Assembly: GCA_947573135.1 (NCBI GenBank) | Contig: CANPDU010000008.1 | Span: 1-64,000 of the forward strand | Direction of reading: 5' to 3' | Length of the DNA stretch: 64,000 bases | DNA from: an uncultured Bacteroidales bacterium | GTDB taxonomy: Bacteria; Bacteroidota; Bacteroidia; Bacteroidales; Muribaculaceae | In this document: in pieces, positions 1 to 8,193 of the stretch | Position numbering within the stretch: the first letter of the stretch is position 1 | Layout: every line of letters begins with the position of its first letter | The notes under the pieces: generated by a model | Told to the model about the DNA's origin: nothing | Seen by the model: only the letters and a program-made list of their open reading frames with translations | The model's database searches: none | Position numbers and translations under genes: made by a program

Positions 1-52
1 CTCGCAGCACTCGCACCTGAAACGAGCGCGTCTACCATTCCGCCACCTGGGC
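1..52 (-). tRNA. tRNA-Leu (anticodon CAG), 5' part, cut by window edge
   Basis: On the minus strand the sequence begins GCCCAGGTGGCGGAATGG at position 52, the usual 5' end of a bacterial tRNA-Leu, with a D-arm containing GGTAGACGCG. A five-pair anticodon stem (CTCGT/GCGAG) encloses the seven-base loop TTCAGGT, giving anticodon CAG, which reads CTG. The variable arm and 3' half lie outside the window, so the class II fold is not fully visible. A TATCTTTG-like promoter box lies about 20 bases upstream. Confidence 0.9.
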
Positions 53-72
53 ATCAATTTTTATTTGCGATG

Positions 73-80
73 CAAAGATA
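73..80 (-). promoter_or_regulatory. -7 box for the tRNA-Leu gene
   Basis: The minus strand reads TATCTTTG, an exact match to the Bacteroides -7 consensus TAnnTTTG. It lies about 20 bases before the 5' end of the tRNA. No clear TTG is seen at the -33 spacing, so the call rests on the -7 box and its position. Confidence 0.5.
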
Positions 81-123
81 ACGTTTTTTTATGAATTTGG
101 CCATACATTTGCCCGTTTTTTCT

Positions 124-131
124 TATTTTTG
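124..131 (+). promoter_or_regulatory. possible -7 box for rpiB
   Basis: TATTTTTG fits TAnnTTTG and lies 43 bases before the rpiB start. The nearest upstream TTG (97-99) is 24 bases away, wider than the usual 19-21, so this is only a weak candidate. Confidence 0.35.
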
Positions 132-174
132 TGCAAATTTATGTATCACTCATTTTAATATAAGCAGCTGAAAC

Positions 175-630
175 ATGTCAATTCTTATTGAAAACAAGCC
201 GGTTGGTCTCTGCAGCGACCACGCCGGATATGAATTGAAATCATTTATCGAAGGCTATCTCGAAGCCAACGGCATTATATTTACCGATTTCGGAACGTAC
301 AGCGAAGAGAGCTGTGACTATCCTGATTATGCACACCCCTGCGCCCTCGCCGTCGAGCGCGGCGAGGTATATCCGGCAATTGCCATCTGTGGAACAGGCA
401 ACGGCATCGCTATGACGCTCAACAAGCATCAGGGCATCAGAGCAGCACTATGCTGGGACGTCGAACTTGCCCGTCTTGCCCGCGCCCACAACGATGCCAA
501 CGTTCTCGTAATGCCTGGACGCTTCGTAGCTCCCGACCTTGCCGCACAGATTGTCGAGACATTCTTCAACACTCCCTTCGAGGGCGGACGCCATCAGCGG
601 CGCATCGATAAAATACCGGTAAAAGCGTAA
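175..630 (+). CDS. rpiB: ribose-5-phosphate isomerase B
   Basis: Interconverts ribose 5-phosphate and ribulose 5-phosphate in the non-oxidative pentose phosphate pathway, in the cytoplasm. The 151-residue length is normal for the RpiB/LacAB family. Visible family motifs are SDHAG (residues 14-18), the phosphate/catalytic loop CGTGNG (72-77) followed by IAMTLNK, HNDAN (105-109), and the C-terminal FEGGRHQRRI. The active-site Cys of the CGTGNG loop is present, as expected of RpiB rather than LacA. The gene stands alone between the divergent tRNA and the next promoter at 690-719. Substrate choice (ribose versus allose phosphate) cannot be read from the sequence. Confidence 0.93.
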   Translation: MSILIENKPVGLCSDHAGYELKSFIEGYLEANGIIFTDFGTYSEESCDYPDYAHPCALAVERGEVYPAIAICGTGNGIAMTLNKHQGIRAALCWDVELARLARAHNDANVLVMPGRFVAPDLAAQIVETFFNTPFEGGRHQRRIDKIPVKA

Positions 631-689
631 ACGCCCCCTGATTCAGGGCATCCTCAAAGGCTTTGATTCAAGAATTTCGCATCTTCGTT

Positions 690-719
690 TTGAATGATGC
701 CAAAAAAAACGTATCTTTG
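690..719 (+). promoter_or_regulatory. promoter of the PpiD-like foldase gene
   Basis: TTG (690-692), a 19-base spacer and TATCTTTG (712-719) match the Bacteroides -33/-7 pattern. The predicted start of transcription is near 723, about 50 bases before the ATG at 774. Confidence 0.65.
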
Positions 720-773
720 TGCGCTTATTAAGAGCCAATCAACGAATATAAACCAAACACTTTATAACTATCA

Positions 774-2867
774 ATGGCAACCTTAGAAAAAATCAGAAGC
801 AAATCCGTGCTGCTCTTCGTGATCATCATCGTGGCTTTGCTCGCATTTATCCTTGGAGACTTCCTGACTTCAGGTCGCACTTACTTCGGCTCCGGAACAG
901 CTGTAGCTGAAGCTAAAGGCAAGAAAATTGACTTCACGCTCTATCAGCAGCAGCTCGAGCGCGCTCAGGAACAGGCTCGCAACTACAACAACGTCGACAA
1001 CGACGAACTCGCACAGAACATCATTCAGGGCCTAATCGGTCAGGAACTGCTCAAACAGGAATACGAAGACCTCGGTATCCGCATATCTGACGCTGAGATC
1101 TCTGAAGCTATGACAGGCGCAATGCCCCACCCGGCCGCACAGCAGTTCATCTATACTATCTCGCAGAACCTCGGTTTTGACCGCATTGACGGCAAAGCAG
1201 TCCTCGACGCCATCAAGAACCCCGCCAAATACAACCTCCCCGTTGAAGCTTCAAATCAGCTTAGCGCCGCTTGGGCTCAGACTGAGCAGGACGTAGAGCA
1301 GGCTATGCTTCAGCAGAAATTCTACGGTCTCGTTCAGGGTCTCTTCACTGCCAACGAACTCGACGCAAAGAGCATCTACAACGACAACGCTTCCACTCGC
1401 CACATCGCATATGCGACTAAAGGCTATAACACTCTTTCAGCCGACGATCTTAAAGTCGACGACGCCGACATCAAGGCTGCATGGGAAAAAGAAAAGAACG
1501 CTCACCGCATTGACGAGGAAACCAGAATGGTCGATTACGTTTACGTTGTCATCGAGCCGTCGTCTGAAGATCGTCTTGCCGGCCAGCAGGCCGTTGAGGA
1601 CGCTATTGTCGCTCTTAACGCCACCGAAGGTCTTGCCGCAGTCGAAAACGACAGCCGTTTTGTTGTGAACCACGAGAACCAGACCGCATCACGCATCTCT
1701 GACAAAGCGCTCCGCGAATTCATCACTGCCGCTGAAGACGGTCAGGCTCAGATTATCAATAATTCTCGCGACTCTTACAAGATCGCAAAGCGACTCTCAT
1801 CTCAGTCAGAAGTTGACTCGATCAACGTTTCCGTACTCAATCTTAGCAACGTTTCCGACGCCGACAGTATCATCGCGGCTCTCAACTCTGGAGCTAAATG
1901 GGCCGACTTCGCCGCCGGCACTGATACTCAGGGCCACGACAGCGTATGGGTTTCGCTCGTAGGCGCCAACGTTGACAACCGTCTGAAAGACGCATGGCTC
2001 GCTGCGGCTGTCGGCACTCCGACCGTCATCAGTGACACAATCCAGGGACAGCCCGTAGCTCAGATTTTCAAAGTCAACCGCCGCATCGCCCCTGTGACCG
2101 TGTTCGATTACGCAGTCATAAACTACACTGTCGATCCGTCAAACGCAACCCTCGAAAAGCTTAATACCGATCTCCGCACTTTCCTTTCTGCAAACTCTAA
2201 CGGCGAAGACTTCAGCAAAAATGCGGCAGAAGCAGGTTATTCTATACTGACTGCAAGCGTCAGCGCCTCACAACCTCATATCGCCAACATAAGCGACAGC
2301 CGTCCTGCAGTTAAATGGGTGATGAATGCCAAGAAAGGGCAGGTTTCACCGGTCATAGGCGACAACAAGCAGACCTACCTTATGGCTATGACCGTAAAAG
2401 ACATCTACAACGATTTTATCCCCTGGAACGCACCTTCACTCCGCGCAGGACTCGAACGTAAGGCAACAGCTGACAAAGCCGGCAAAAAACTCATCGCCGA
2501 CTTCGGAGGTAAGGCTTCTGATATCGCCGGCTACGCAAGCCTCTTCGGCGGTGAAGTCAGCGAAGGTGACGTGATCTTCGTTTCGCCCCGCGTAGCAACT
2601 ATCGGCATAGGTGAAAGCGAACTTCAGGGTGCTATCGCCGGCGCTCCCGAAGGTAAGGTCGTAGGACCCGTTGCAGGCAACAATTCGATTGTTGTGTTCG
2701 AAGTAAAATCAGTTTCCGACGAAAGCCGTCCGTACTCTTTCGACGAGTATGCTCAGCGCTTCAACCGCACAATGGGCATCGGCATTGTCGATCCGTTCAA
2801 GATGCTCCTTGGTGACAACGCAGTCGAAAACTACTCTCTAAACTTCATTCAGGGTATAGAAAACTAA
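774..2867 (+). CDS. membrane-anchored peptidyl-prolyl isomerase, PpiD/SurA type
   Basis: Predicted periplasmic foldase held in the inner membrane, assisting folding of exported and outer-membrane proteins. The 697-residue protein starts with a short basic stretch, then one hydrophobic helix (about residues 10-31, LLFVIIIVALLAFILGDF), then a SurA-N-like helical region rich in Q/E (about 35-230). A parvulin-like region follows (about 345-435) and a second repeat-like region comes after it. This matches the PpiD layout of one N-terminal anchor, a chaperone lobe and parvulin domains. The parvulin signature residues are poorly conserved, so it may act mainly as a chaperone. It has its own promoter and a strong downstream hairpin, so it is probably transcribed alone. 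Confidence 0.85.
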   Translation: MATLEKIRSKSVLLFVIIIVALLAFILGDFLTSGRTYFGSGTAVAEAKGKKIDFTLYQQQLERAQEQARNYNNVDNDELAQNIIQGLIGQELLKQEYEDLGIRISDAEISEAMTGAMPHPAAQQFIYTISQNLGFDRIDGKAVLDAIKNPAKYNLPVEASNQLSAAWAQTEQDVEQAMLQQKFYGLVQGLFTANELDAKSIYNDNASTRHIAYATKGYNTLSADDLKVDDADIKAAWEKEKNAHRIDEETRMVDYVYVVIEPSSEDRLAGQQAVEDAIVALNATEGLAAVENDSRFVVNHENQTASRISDKALREFITAAEDGQAQIINNSRDSYKIAKRLSSQSEVDSINVSVLNLSNVSDADSIIAALNSGAKWADFAAGTDTQGHDSVWVSLVGANVDNRLKDAWLAAAVGTPTVISDTIQGQPVAQIFKVNRRIAPVTVFDYAVINYTVDPSNATLEKLNTDLRTFLSANSNGEDFSKNAAEAGYSILTASVSASQPHIANISDSRPAVKWVMNAKKGQVSPVIGDNKQTYLMAMTVKDIYNDFIPWNAPSLRAGLERKATADKAGKKLIADFGGKASDIAGYASLFGGEVSEGDVIFVSPRVATIGIGESELQGAIAGAPEGKVVGPVAGNNSIVVFEVKSVSDESRPYSFDEYAQRFNRTMGIGIVDPFKMLLGDNAVENYSLNFIQGIEN

Positions 2868-2886
2868 TTGACCCTCTGACGACATT

Positions 2887-2926
2887 TTCGGCGCCGGAGT
2901 CAGATCCAATCTGCTCCGGCGCCGAA
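2887..2926 (+). terminator. hairpin terminator after the PpiD-like gene
   Basis: A perfect 13-bp stem (TTCGGCGCCGGAG pairs with CTCCGGCGCCGAA) encloses an inner CAGAT/ATCTG stem. It begins 20 bases after the stop codon. The tail is only mildly T-rich (GGTTTAGAGCGTTTTG), so the class is likely rather than certain. Confidence 0.7.
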
Positions 2927-2956
2927 CGGTTTAGAGCGTTTTGACTTATTGTGAAT

Positions 2957-3658
2957 ATGCCAAAATTATATCTTTTTCCTGTTCCGATGGGCGACACTCC
3001 GGTCGCTGATGTTCTCCCGGAGCTTAACATCAGGCTTATTTCCGGAGTCAGATACTTCGTCGTCGAAAATTTGCGGTCTGCCCGACGCTTTATGAAGGCA
3101 TGCGACAAAACAATCAACATCGACTCTCTGCATTTCACCGAACTCAACGAACACACGCCCGAAACCGACATTGCTGCGATGTTGCGTCCGATGCACGAAG
3201 GCCATGACATTGGAGTCATCAGCGAGGCCGGATGCCCGGCCGTCGCCGACCCCGGAGCCGGTCTTGTAGCCGTTGCACAGCGATACGGCTACGAAATAGT
3301 ACCTCTCGTTGGTCCGTCAAGCATAATAATGTCACTTATGGCATCCGGATTCAACGGCCAGTCATTTGCATTCTGCGGTTATCTCCCGATTGACGACAGC
3401 AAGCGCACCCCCGTTCTTAAAGAAATGGAACGTCGCATACGCCGCGAGCGTCAGACACAGATCTTTATCGAGACTCCATACCGCAACCATCGTCTGATCG
3501 AAGATCTCTGCCGGAGATTACCGTCTGATTTACTACTGTGCATAGCTTCCGACATCAGCGGTCCGCGCCAGTCGATAATAACTAAATCACTCGGCGAGTG
3601 GAAAAAGACCGAATATAATTACGATAAAATTCCCACTATATTTCTTCTCTACAGCTGA
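2957..3658 (+). CDS. RsmI-like SAM-dependent methyltransferase (tetrapyrrole methylase fold)
   Basis: Belongs to the tetrapyrrole-methylase superfamily branch that includes RsmI, which 2'-O-methylates C1402 of 16S rRNA. The substrate of this shorter Bacteroidales group (233 residues) is an inference. Visible signatures are an N-terminal LYLFPVPMGDTP strand-loop, the glycine-rich GVISEAGCPAVADPGA (SAM site), LVGPSSIIMSLMASGFNG, and QIFIETPYRN. The ORF track starts at a GTG (2951). I place the start at the ATG two codons later because the family begins immediately before the LYL strand. The next gene follows after three bases, so the two form an operon. Confidence 0.8.
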   Translation: MPKLYLFPVPMGDTPVADVLPELNIRLISGVRYFVVENLRSARRFMKACDKTINIDSLHFTELNEHTPETDIAAMLRPMHEGHDIGVISEAGCPAVADPGAGLVAVAQRYGYEIVPLVGPSSIIMSLMASGFNGQSFAFCGYLPIDDSKRTPVLKEMERRIRRERQTQIFIETPYRNHRLIEDLCRRLPSDLLLCIASDISGPRQSIITKSLGEWKKTEYNYDKIPTIFLLYS

Positions 3659-3661
3659 TAT

Positions 3662-4684
3662 ATGACCGATTTCAGACGACCACGCAGATTATCCTCCGAT
3701 TTAGACGACCTCCCCGGACTGTTCGACTATGTTGACATCAGCCGCGATGACATCGCCGGAGACATCATCGTGCGAAAGACAGCTGTGACCGAACCGGCAG
3801 ATCCCGAACTTCCGGACATTCCCGAAACGCAACTCGTTCCTCGTAACGCTTTACAATTCATATCTTTCGGCAGCGGCAGCAGCGGCAACTGCGCCTTTAT
3901 CGGCACTTCAAAAGGCGGAGTACTGATCGATGCCGGCGTCGACGGCAAATACGTCACCGAACAACTCCTTCACAATGGCATCGACGCCGGAGCCGTCAGA
4001 GGAATTCTTCTGACACATGACCACAGCGACCACGTGAAATATGCCTACTCTCTCCTTCGTTATAACCGCAACATGCGGCTGTTCTGCACTCCCAAAACGC
4101 TCAACGGTCTGCTTCGCCGCCACAATATATCGCGCCGCATCAAAGACTATCACACTCCTATTTACAAAGAATTTCCCTTTGAAATCGGCGGCATGACAAT
4201 CACAGCATTCGAAGTTTCTCACGACGGTACCGACAACGTAGGCTTCGCTTTCGAAACCGGTGAGATAAAAATGGTAATCCTTACTGACTCAGGGTATATA
4301 ACCGAAAGAGCCGATTTCTATATGCATGACGCCGATGCTCTCATGATCGAAGCCAACTACGATGCCGAAATGCTAATGCACGGGCCATATCCCGAACATC
4401 TGAAAGCGCGTATCGCATCACGAAGCGGACATCTCGACAACGCCGACACTGCGGCATATCTGGCGCGGATTGTCTCGCCTAAATTGCGCAACGTTTTTCT
4501 CTGCCATCTGAGCCACGACAACAACTGTCCTGAAATAGCCCTGGCGACAGTCAGAACAGCGCTCCGGAGTGCAGGTGCAAAATTATCCGACAATCCGCTT
4601 GACGAAGGCACCAATGTCTGTGTGTTGCCTCGCTTTGCCGCATCGAGCCTTTTTATAATTTCGAAAAATCATATAACTAAATAA
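3662..4684 (+). CDS. MBL-fold metallo-hydrolase, YycJ/WalJ-like
   Basis: Predicted cytoplasmic metallo-beta-lactamase-fold hydrolase, probably a nuclease or phosphodiesterase. The two-metal motif is THDHSDH (His119, His121, Asp123, His124), preceded by FGSGSSGNC, which is typical of the WalJ/YycJ group. Later metal ligands are plausible in VSHDG and LTDSG, with a C-terminal LCHLSHDNN. The N-terminal 60 residues are extra, acidic and Pro-rich compared with the usual family start near SFGSGSSGN. They remain in frame and in the same codon style, so they look real. It is tightly coupled to the upstream methyltransferase and 19 bases before the esterase gene. Confidence 0.85.
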   Translation: MTDFRRPRRLSSDLDDLPGLFDYVDISRDDIAGDIIVRKTAVTEPADPELPDIPETQLVPRNALQFISFGSGSSGNCAFIGTSKGGVLIDAGVDGKYVTEQLLHNGIDAGAVRGILLTHDHSDHVKYAYSLLRYNRNMRLFCTPKTLNGLLRRHNISRRIKDYHTPIYKEFPFEIGGMTITAFEVSHDGTDNVGFAFETGEIKMVILTDSGYITERADFYMHDADALMIEANYDAEMLMHGPYPEHLKARIASRSGHLDNADTAAYLARIVSPKLRNVFLCHLSHDNNCPEIALATVRTALRSAGAKLSDNPLDEGTNVCVLPRFAASSLFIISKNHITK

Positions 4685-4703
4685 CCTAAACCAATAAAAC
4701 CTT

Positions 4704-5972
4704 ATGAAAATTTTCCTGTCAGCAATCGCGCTTTCAATCGCGGCATCAGTAGCTGCCTCAGCCGCTGATCTTAATTTCAAACTCGGACTCCCCTATGGCA
4801 ACTGGTGGGCAGCTCCTCAACAGCCTTGTCTCGATGTGACGGCCTACAACAACGGTTCTGCCTCGGAGACATGCGACATTACGCTAACTGTCAACACCGA
4901 TTTCGGCGACAGACTCTATCAGTTCAATCAGTCTGCTGGCATTGCAGCCGGTGACAGTTGTACGATGTCATTCACGTTCAACCTCGAGCCCGGTTTCTAC
5001 AACTGCATATTCACTGCCGACGGTAAGGTGATCGGACAACACAACATAGGCTATGAGCCCGAACGAATATATTCTCCGGCCGACTATCAGCCCGACTTCG
5101 TCGAATTCTGGCAGCGTGCACGCGCCGACCTCGACTCCGTAGCTCCCGACTTTCAGATGATACGCTTCCCCGAGCAGGACACAGAGAAAAGCAACGCCTA
5201 CAAAGTGACCATGCGTTCCGTCAAGAACGAAGCTCTGACCGCCTTCCTCATGTTGCCCAAGAAAAAAGGCAAATATCCCGCAATAATCAACTACATGGGC
5301 TATGGCAGCGGACCCGCTTTCTGGGACTTCCTTCCATCTTACGACGGTGAGTTCATCTACTTCCAGCAGAACATACGCGGTCAGGGCCTCAACAAAGAGA
5401 CCAATACCCACGGCGAATGGATGGTCGAAAACCTTGAGGATATCGAAAACTACTACTACCGCAATGCCTTCATGGATGCTGTGCGCGGTGTTGATTTCGT
5501 CTTCACTCTTCCGCAGTTCGACGGCGTCAACATCTTTGCCGAAGGCGGCAGCCAGGGTGGCGCTCTCACTCTCGCAGCCACTGCGCTCGACAAGCGCATC
5601 GTCGCTGCTGCGCCTTTCATTCCCTTCCTCAGTGACTATCCAGACTATTTTAAGCTGTCGGACTGGATCGGAGGCACATTCCGCAATGCCGCAAAAGAAA
5701 AAGGCATGACCGACGAACAACTCTTCCGCAACATGTCATACTTCGATATCAAGAATCTTGCCACTCTGATCAATGTTCCCGTCCTTATGGCAGTCGGACT
5801 TCAGGACACAACATGCCCTCCCCACACAAATTTCTCCGGCTATAACATGATTTCCTCGCCGAAACAGTTTATCATCTATCCCGACAAAGGTCACGGTGTT
5901 ACCCGCCCCGACTGGGACAACGCCCACATCAGCTTCTTCAAAAAATACATGAAGCCCGTTACAAAGAAGTAA
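4704..5972 (+). CDS. secreted acetylxylan-esterase-like alpha/beta hydrolase (CE7 type)
   Basis: Predicted exported deacetylase acting on acetylated sugars or polysaccharides. A signal peptide covers about residues 1-20, ending AASAAD. An N-terminal beta-sandwich-like region (about 20-115) precedes the alpha/beta-hydrolase domain. CE7/AXE1 features are visible: the NIRGQG loop, the nucleophile elbow GGSQGG (Ser near residue 283), PVLMAVGLQDTTCPP carrying the acid Asp, and DKGHGV with the catalytic His. The 422-residue length exceeds the single-domain CE7 enzymes because of the extra N-terminal domain. It is last in the 2957-5972 operon, which ends in a near-perfect hairpin. The natural substrate is unknown. 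Confidence 0.85.
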   Translation: MKIFLSAIALSIAASVAASAADLNFKLGLPYGNWWAAPQQPCLDVTAYNNGSASETCDITLTVNTDFGDRLYQFNQSAGIAAGDSCTMSFTFNLEPGFYNCIFTADGKVIGQHNIGYEPERIYSPADYQPDFVEFWQRARADLDSVAPDFQMIRFPEQDTEKSNAYKVTMRSVKNEALTAFLMLPKKKGKYPAIINYMGYGSGPAFWDFLPSYDGEFIYFQQNIRGQGLNKETNTHGEWMVENLEDIENYYYRNAFMDAVRGVDFVFTLPQFDGVNIFAEGGSQGGALTLAATALDKRIVAAAPFIPFLSDYPDYFKLSDWIGGTFRNAAKEKGMTDEQLFRNMSYFDIKNLATLINVPVLMAVGLQDTTCPPHTNFSGYNMISSPKQFIIYPDKGHGVTRPDWDNAHISFFKKYMKPVTKK

Positions 5973-6011
5973 CCCCTGCTCCCGCTGTACCACGGCTTCT
6001 GCCAAATAACC

Positions 6012-6052
6012 ACAAGCCGGAGACAGACTCTAAGCCTATGTCTCCGGCTTGT
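6012..6052 (+). terminator. hairpin terminator after the esterase gene
   Basis: A perfect 14-bp inverted repeat (ACAAGCCGGAGACA / TGTCTCCGGCTTGT) with a 13-base loop lies 40 bases after the esterase stop. The ATG at 6038 offered by the ORF track for the next gene lies at the end of the loop, which argues for the later ATG at 6068. Confidence 0.75.
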
Positions 6053-6067
6053 AAAATAAAAGAGCTC

Positions 6068-6760
6068 ATGTCCAATATTTTGTTTATCCACGGCATTTTA
6101 GGCAAACCTGATTACTTCAGGTTTCTGTACCCGTATATACCCGACGGGTATAGCTATACCGACATTCTTCTCGAAGGTCACGGCAGCGATCCGTCGGCCT
6201 TTGCCCACGCTTCAATGAAACGTTGGCGCAGACAAGTTGCCGATGCCGTCGATACTTTGCGTAAGGACGGCAGCAGCCTTGTTATCGCAGCACATTCAAT
6301 GGGAACTCTCTTTGCCATCGACAATGCGATAAAAGGTAACGCTGATGCTCTCTTTCTTCTAAATCCGCCTCTTTCGCTGAGAGTGACACGACGGTTGCTT
6401 ACGACTCCGCTAAAGATATTGAGAGGGAATATCAATGACGAATGGACATTAGCTGCAAAAGAAGCCTATAGCATTTCCGATGATCGCAACATTCTGCATT
6501 ATGCCGGATGGATTCCACGCTATATCGAATTATTCGGAGAAATACGTCGTACACGTGCGATTATCAATAAGCTCACAACTCCCACACACGTCTTTTTGTC
6601 GGCTCACGATGAAATGGTGTCGCCCGGAGCGGCCGCACTGTTTCCATGCAGTTCTGCCATTGAGACATCTATTCTCCCCGAGTCGGGTCATTACCGTTAC
6701 GCCCCGACCGACCGGGCCGCGGTCGGTCGCGATTTCTCCGAGTTCCTGTCTCGGTTATAA
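6068..6760 (+). CDS. small alpha/beta hydrolase
   Basis: 230-residue cytoplasmic-looking alpha/beta hydrolase of unknown substrate. It opens with the oxyanion strand LFIHGILG. The nucleophile elbow is AAHSMGT (GxSxG variant HSMG), the acid is probably the Asp of LSAHDEMV, and the base is the His of ESGHYRY near the C-terminus, so the triad looks complete. I start it at the ATG at 6068 because the ORF-track start (6038) falls inside the terminator hairpin of the preceding gene. It has no signal peptide. The next gene (6841) starts 80 bases on. Confidence 0.75.
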   Translation: MSNILFIHGILGKPDYFRFLYPYIPDGYSYTDILLEGHGSDPSAFAHASMKRWRRQVADAVDTLRKDGSSLVIAAHSMGTLFAIDNAIKGNADALFLLNPPLSLRVTRRLLTTPLKILRGNINDEWTLAAKEAYSISDDRNILHYAGWIPRYIELFGEIRRTRAIINKLTTPTHVFLSAHDEMVSPGAAALFPCSSAIETSILPESGHYRYAPTDRAAVGRDFSEFLSRL

Positions 6761-6840
6761 AAAAATTTGTATCGGGATGCAAGATTCCGCCATTACGCCG
6801 ATTTATATTATAGAATATCAAATCAAAAAAACTCAAAAAA

Positions 6841-7572
6841 ATGAAAAAACTGAAATTCATCATTCCCTCTCTCGTCTTTATTGCTTCGGCGACGCTATTC
6901 CAGTCATGCGAAAAAGATGACGAAAATTTTCTGCAGGTCAGCTATCCTACAGCTATCGTCACAGTATGTCCTGACGCAGCAGGCGGTTTCACAATGCAGC
7001 TCGATAACGAGACAACCCTCTACCCGTCAAATGTTAAACGATCACCCTACGGCTCGAAAGAAGTGCGTGCTCTGGTAAATTATACTGTTGATGACTCCCG
7101 TCCCGACGGAAACGGAGTCTATGTCAACTGGCTCGACAGCATCCGCACTAAGCTCCCTGTCGTCAGCATACCCGGCGACAACAGCCAGACATTCGGTAAT
7201 GATCCGCTCGAGATCATCGACGATTGGGTGACTGTCGCCGAAGACGGTTATCTGACTCTGCGTTTCCGCACACTTTGGGGTAACACTAACGTCCCTCACC
7301 ATATCAACCTTGTGACCGGCATCAATCCTGACGATCCTTTTGAATTCGAGCTCCGTCACGATGCCAAAGGCGACACCTACGGCCGTTACAGCGATGCTCT
7401 GATCGCTTTCAACCTCAACGGTCTTCCGCGCAAAGACGACAAACCCGTGAAAGTTATTCTCCACTGGAATTCATTCTCCGGTGAGAAGTCAGCCGAATTC
7501 GATCTTCAGCTCAGACCCGCAGTCAGCGAAAATTCAGTCAAAGGTCTGCAGTCAGCCGACATGATCGAATAA
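6841..7572 (+). CDS. NigD-like lipoprotein
   Basis: A 243-residue lipoprotein of the NigD-like family, found mostly in Bacteroidetes and named from the nig locus of Prevotella; its molecular role is not known. The signal ends in a lipobox-like FQSC (Cys22), followed by the charged EKDDEN. The body is beta-rich, with the family-typical N-terminal half (AIVTVCPDAAGGFTMQLD) and a C-terminal sandwich containing EDGYLTLRF and HHINLVTG. A sigma-factor gene follows after 60 bases on the same strand, so it may be co-transcribed with it. No promoter box is obvious upstream. Confidence 0.8.
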   Translation: MKKLKFIIPSLVFIASATLFQSCEKDDENFLQVSYPTAIVTVCPDAAGGFTMQLDNETTLYPSNVKRSPYGSKEVRALVNYTVDDSRPDGNGVYVNWLDSIRTKLPVVSIPGDNSQTFGNDPLEIIDDWVTVAEDGYLTLRFRTLWGNTNVPHHINLVTGINPDDPFEFELRHDAKGDTYGRYSDALIAFNLNGLPRKDDKPVKVILHWNSFSGEKSAEFDLQLRPAVSENSVKGLQSADMIE

Positions 7573-7632
7573 CCGCCGCCTGTTCACTCTCTCCCGGCAT
7601 TAATCAGACGTGAATTATATAATATTTCAGTA

Positions 7633-8193
7633 TTGATCAACCCGGCGACCGAACTCGATCTCGTTCATCTCACCGACTCCGGCGAGCAGACGGCATTGGA
7701 GCTGATATACTCACGGTATATCGGCTACCTTACAGCCGTCTGCTCCCGCTATATAGTCGATGACGAGGATGTGAAAGACGTCCTTCAGGAGTCTTTCCTG
7801 AAAATATTCGCGTCGCTGAGCAGATTTCGTTATCGCGGAGAGGGCTCCTTAAAAGCCTGGATGACAAAAATCACTGTCAATGAGACTTTGAAATTCATCG
7901 GCCGGACGCAACGGATAGATTACACACGCATATCCGCCGAAACTGAAGAAATCAGCGACGAGGAGCCCGATGTCGGCCATATTCCGGCATCGATCATCCA
8001 TTCTTTCATACGTGAGCTTCCCGATGGTTATCGTCTGATTTTCAACCTCTATGTAATCGAAGGCAAGTCCCATAAGGAAATTGCCCGCCTTCTTGACATC
8101 AAGGAGAGCACATCTGCCTCACAACTCCACAGAGCAAAGGCGCTCCTTGCCGCAAAAATAAACAAATACCGGAACAAACTCAAATCGTTATGA
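7633..8193 (+). CDS. ECF-type RNA polymerase sigma factor
   Basis: A 186-residue sigma-70 family protein with only regions 2 and 4, the ECF layout. Region 2 (about residues 20-85) contains the -10-binding DVLQESFLKIFASL and FRYRGEGSLKAWM. Region 4 (about 120-175) contains LPDGYRLIFNLYVIEG and the helix-turn-helix HKEIARLLDIKESTSASQL. No ATG exists in frame between the NigD stop and the conserved region, so the start is the TTG at 7633 or another unusual codon nearby; the exact start is uncertain. The stop overlaps the next ATG (ATGA), a translational coupling typical of sigma/anti-sigma pairs. Confidence 0.88.
   Translation: MINPATELDLVHLTDSGEQTALELIYSRYIGYLTAVCSRYIVDDEDVKDVLQESFLKIFASLSRFRYRGEGSLKAWMTKITVNETLKFIGRTQRIDYTRISAETEEISDEEPDVGHIPASIIHSFIRELPDGYRLIFNLYVIEGKSHKEIARLLDIKESTSASQLHRAKALLAAKINKYRNKLKSL

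Noticed and set aside
634-651. CCCTG-ATT-CAGGG as terminator of rpiB
   Set aside because: Only a five-pair stem with a three-base loop and no T-run; too weak to call.
4968-5720. 250-residue minus-strand ORF inside the esterase gene
   Set aside because: It is a shadow of the esterase frame; no recognisable domain and the plus-strand frame has clear CE7 motifs.
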